Below, one piece after another: positions 6,307 through 6,854 of a DNA stretch of 6,854 nucleotides. Made by a program: the position numbers and the translations under genes. This DNA comes from Bacteroidales bacterium UBA4318. Its GTDB lineage: Bacteria; Bacteroidota; Bacteroidia; Bacteroidales; UBA932. Positions within the stretch are counted from its first letter, which is position 1. Each line of letters opens with the position of its first letter. Location: the NCBI GenBank assembly GCA_002393895.1, contig DGUE01000140.1, positions 1-6,854 on the forward strand, in the 5' to 3' direction. The notes under the pieces are model-generated. The model was not told the origin of the DNA, ran no database searches, and saw nothing but the letters and a program-made list of their open reading frames with translations.

Positions 6307-6702
6307 TTAATATACGTAGCAAATAACTTCGCCGCCTACGCCGAGCTCCTTGGCCTCCTTGTCGGTGACAAGGCCCTTGGAGGTGGAAATAACAGCGATG
6401 CCAAGACCGTTCAGCACGCGGGGCATGTTCTCCACGTCGGTGTACTGCCTCAGGCCGGGGGTGCTCACGCGCTCAATCTTCTTGATGGCGGGCATCTTGG
6501 TCTCGGGGTGATACTTCAGAGCGATCTTGATGGTGTTGTACGGAGTCCCTTCAACTACCTTGTAGCTGAGGATGTATCCTTTCTCGCACAGGATCTTGGT
6601 GAGAGCTTCCTTCATCTTGGAAGAGGGAATCTCCACGACCTTCTTGCCTGCAAGATATGCATTGCGAATCCTGGTGAGGAAATCTGCGATGGGATCAGTC
6701 AT
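6307..6702 (-). CDS. rpsH: 30S ribosomal protein S8
   Basis: S8 is a primary 16S rRNA binder that organises the central domain of the 30S subunit. The product is 131 aa, the usual length. It begins MTDPIADFLTRIRNAYLAGK, has EIPSSKMKEALTKILCEKGYI at about 24-44, and carries the C-terminal rRNA-binding signature GIAVISTSKGLVTDKEAKELGVGGEVICYVY from about residue 101. In E. coli S8 represses the spc operon by binding mRNA near rplE, which would lie outside this window. The start is 20 nt after rpsN with no Shine-Dalgarno sequence; its context TAACGATATG is shared with rpmJ apart from one upstream base. Confidence 0.98.
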   Translation of the reverse strand: MTDPIADFLTRIRNAYLAGKKVVEIPSSKMKEALTKILCEKGYILSYKVVEGTPYNTIKIALKYHPETKMPAIKKIERVSTPGLRQYTDVENMPRVLNGLGIAVISTSKGLVTDKEAKELGVGGEVICYVY

Positions 6703-6722
6703 ATCGTTAATCTTTTAATATT

Positions 6723-6854
6723 CTACCAACTTGCCTTCTTTACACCCGGGATAAGACCGTTGCTGGCCATCTCACGGAACTGGATACGGCTGAGGCCGAA
6801 TGCCCTCATATATCCTTTGGGACGACCGGTAAGAGAGCAACGATTGTGAAGACG
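6723..6854 (-). CDS. rpsN: 30S ribosomal protein S14, C-terminal fragment (cut by window edge)
   Basis: S14 helps assemble the head of the 30S subunit near the A site. I translated the last 43 codons, which end at the TAG at 6723-6725. They read [19 protein letters not shown], then [24 protein letters not shown]; the final IPGVKKASW is the S14 signature. Zinc-binding S14 has CxxC pairs here, but this protein has a single Cys followed by SLTG, so it is the zinc-free, probably longer (about 89 aa) form. The N-terminus lies beyond the window. Its position before rpsH is standard for the spc operon. Confidence 0.96.
   Translation of the reverse strand, partial: RLHNRCSLTGRPKGYMRAFGLSRIQFREMASNGLIPGVKKASW

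Noticed and set aside
6127..6849. Plus-strand open frame of 240 codons opposite rplF, rpsH and rpsN
   Set aside because: It spans three well-identified minus-strand ribosomal genes and their gaps, with no family resemblance of its own.
1..6854. A new defence, mobile or otherwise undescribed system
   Set aside because: Every gene is a standard member of the spc–alpha region in standard order, gaps are at most 33 nt, and there are no repeats, integrase genes or cargo. There is no room for an additional system.

Overview
The window is one uninterrupted stretch of the spc–alpha ribosomal-protein region, read entirely from the minus strand. In transcription order (high to low coordinates) it holds the 3' end of rpsN (S14), rpsH (S8), rplF (L6), rplR (L18), rpsE (S5), rpmD (L30), rplO (L15), secY, map, infA, rpmJ (L36), rpsM (S13), rpsK (S11), rpsD (S4) and the 5' end of rpoA. 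There are thirteen complete genes and two cut by the window edges. No plus-strand gene is credible. Every gap between genes is 2 to 33 nt, so no intergenic stretch approaches 300 bases. I see no tRNA, mobile element, CRISPR array or intrinsic terminator.

The organism is most likely a member of Bacteroidota, probably Bacteroidales, with roughly balanced GC judged by eye. Reasons: the order secY-map-infA-rpmJ-rpsM-rpsK-rpsD-rpoA with no adk between secY and map; cysteine-poor ('C-minus') forms of S14, S4 and L36; and start regions that mostly lack a Shine-Dalgarno (SD) sequence and instead have A/T-rich leaders with A at -3. This is inferred from family knowledge, not from a search.

The genes work together as follows. 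The ribosomal proteins supply both subunits. SecY is the membrane channel used by ribosome-bound and post-translational export substrates. Methionine aminopeptidase trims the start methionine from new proteins. IF1 acts in initiation. RpoA nucleates assembly of RNA polymerase, linking transcription to ribosome production. The layout points to one polycistronic unit that runs past both ends of the window.

I found no new biological system here. The most notable signal is in translation starts: three junctions (rplF/rplR, rpsE/rpmD, rpmD/rplO) each carry a near-perfect SD fused to the upstream stop codon, all with exactly 8 nt before the ATG, while the other junctions show none. That is a striking contrast for a lineage in which SD use is rare. 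Smaller observations are an AATTATGGC start context shared by five genes, a half-degenerate zinc site in L36, several substitutions in IF1, a small inverted repeat in the widest gap (before rpsM), and the absence of TGA among fourteen stop codons.
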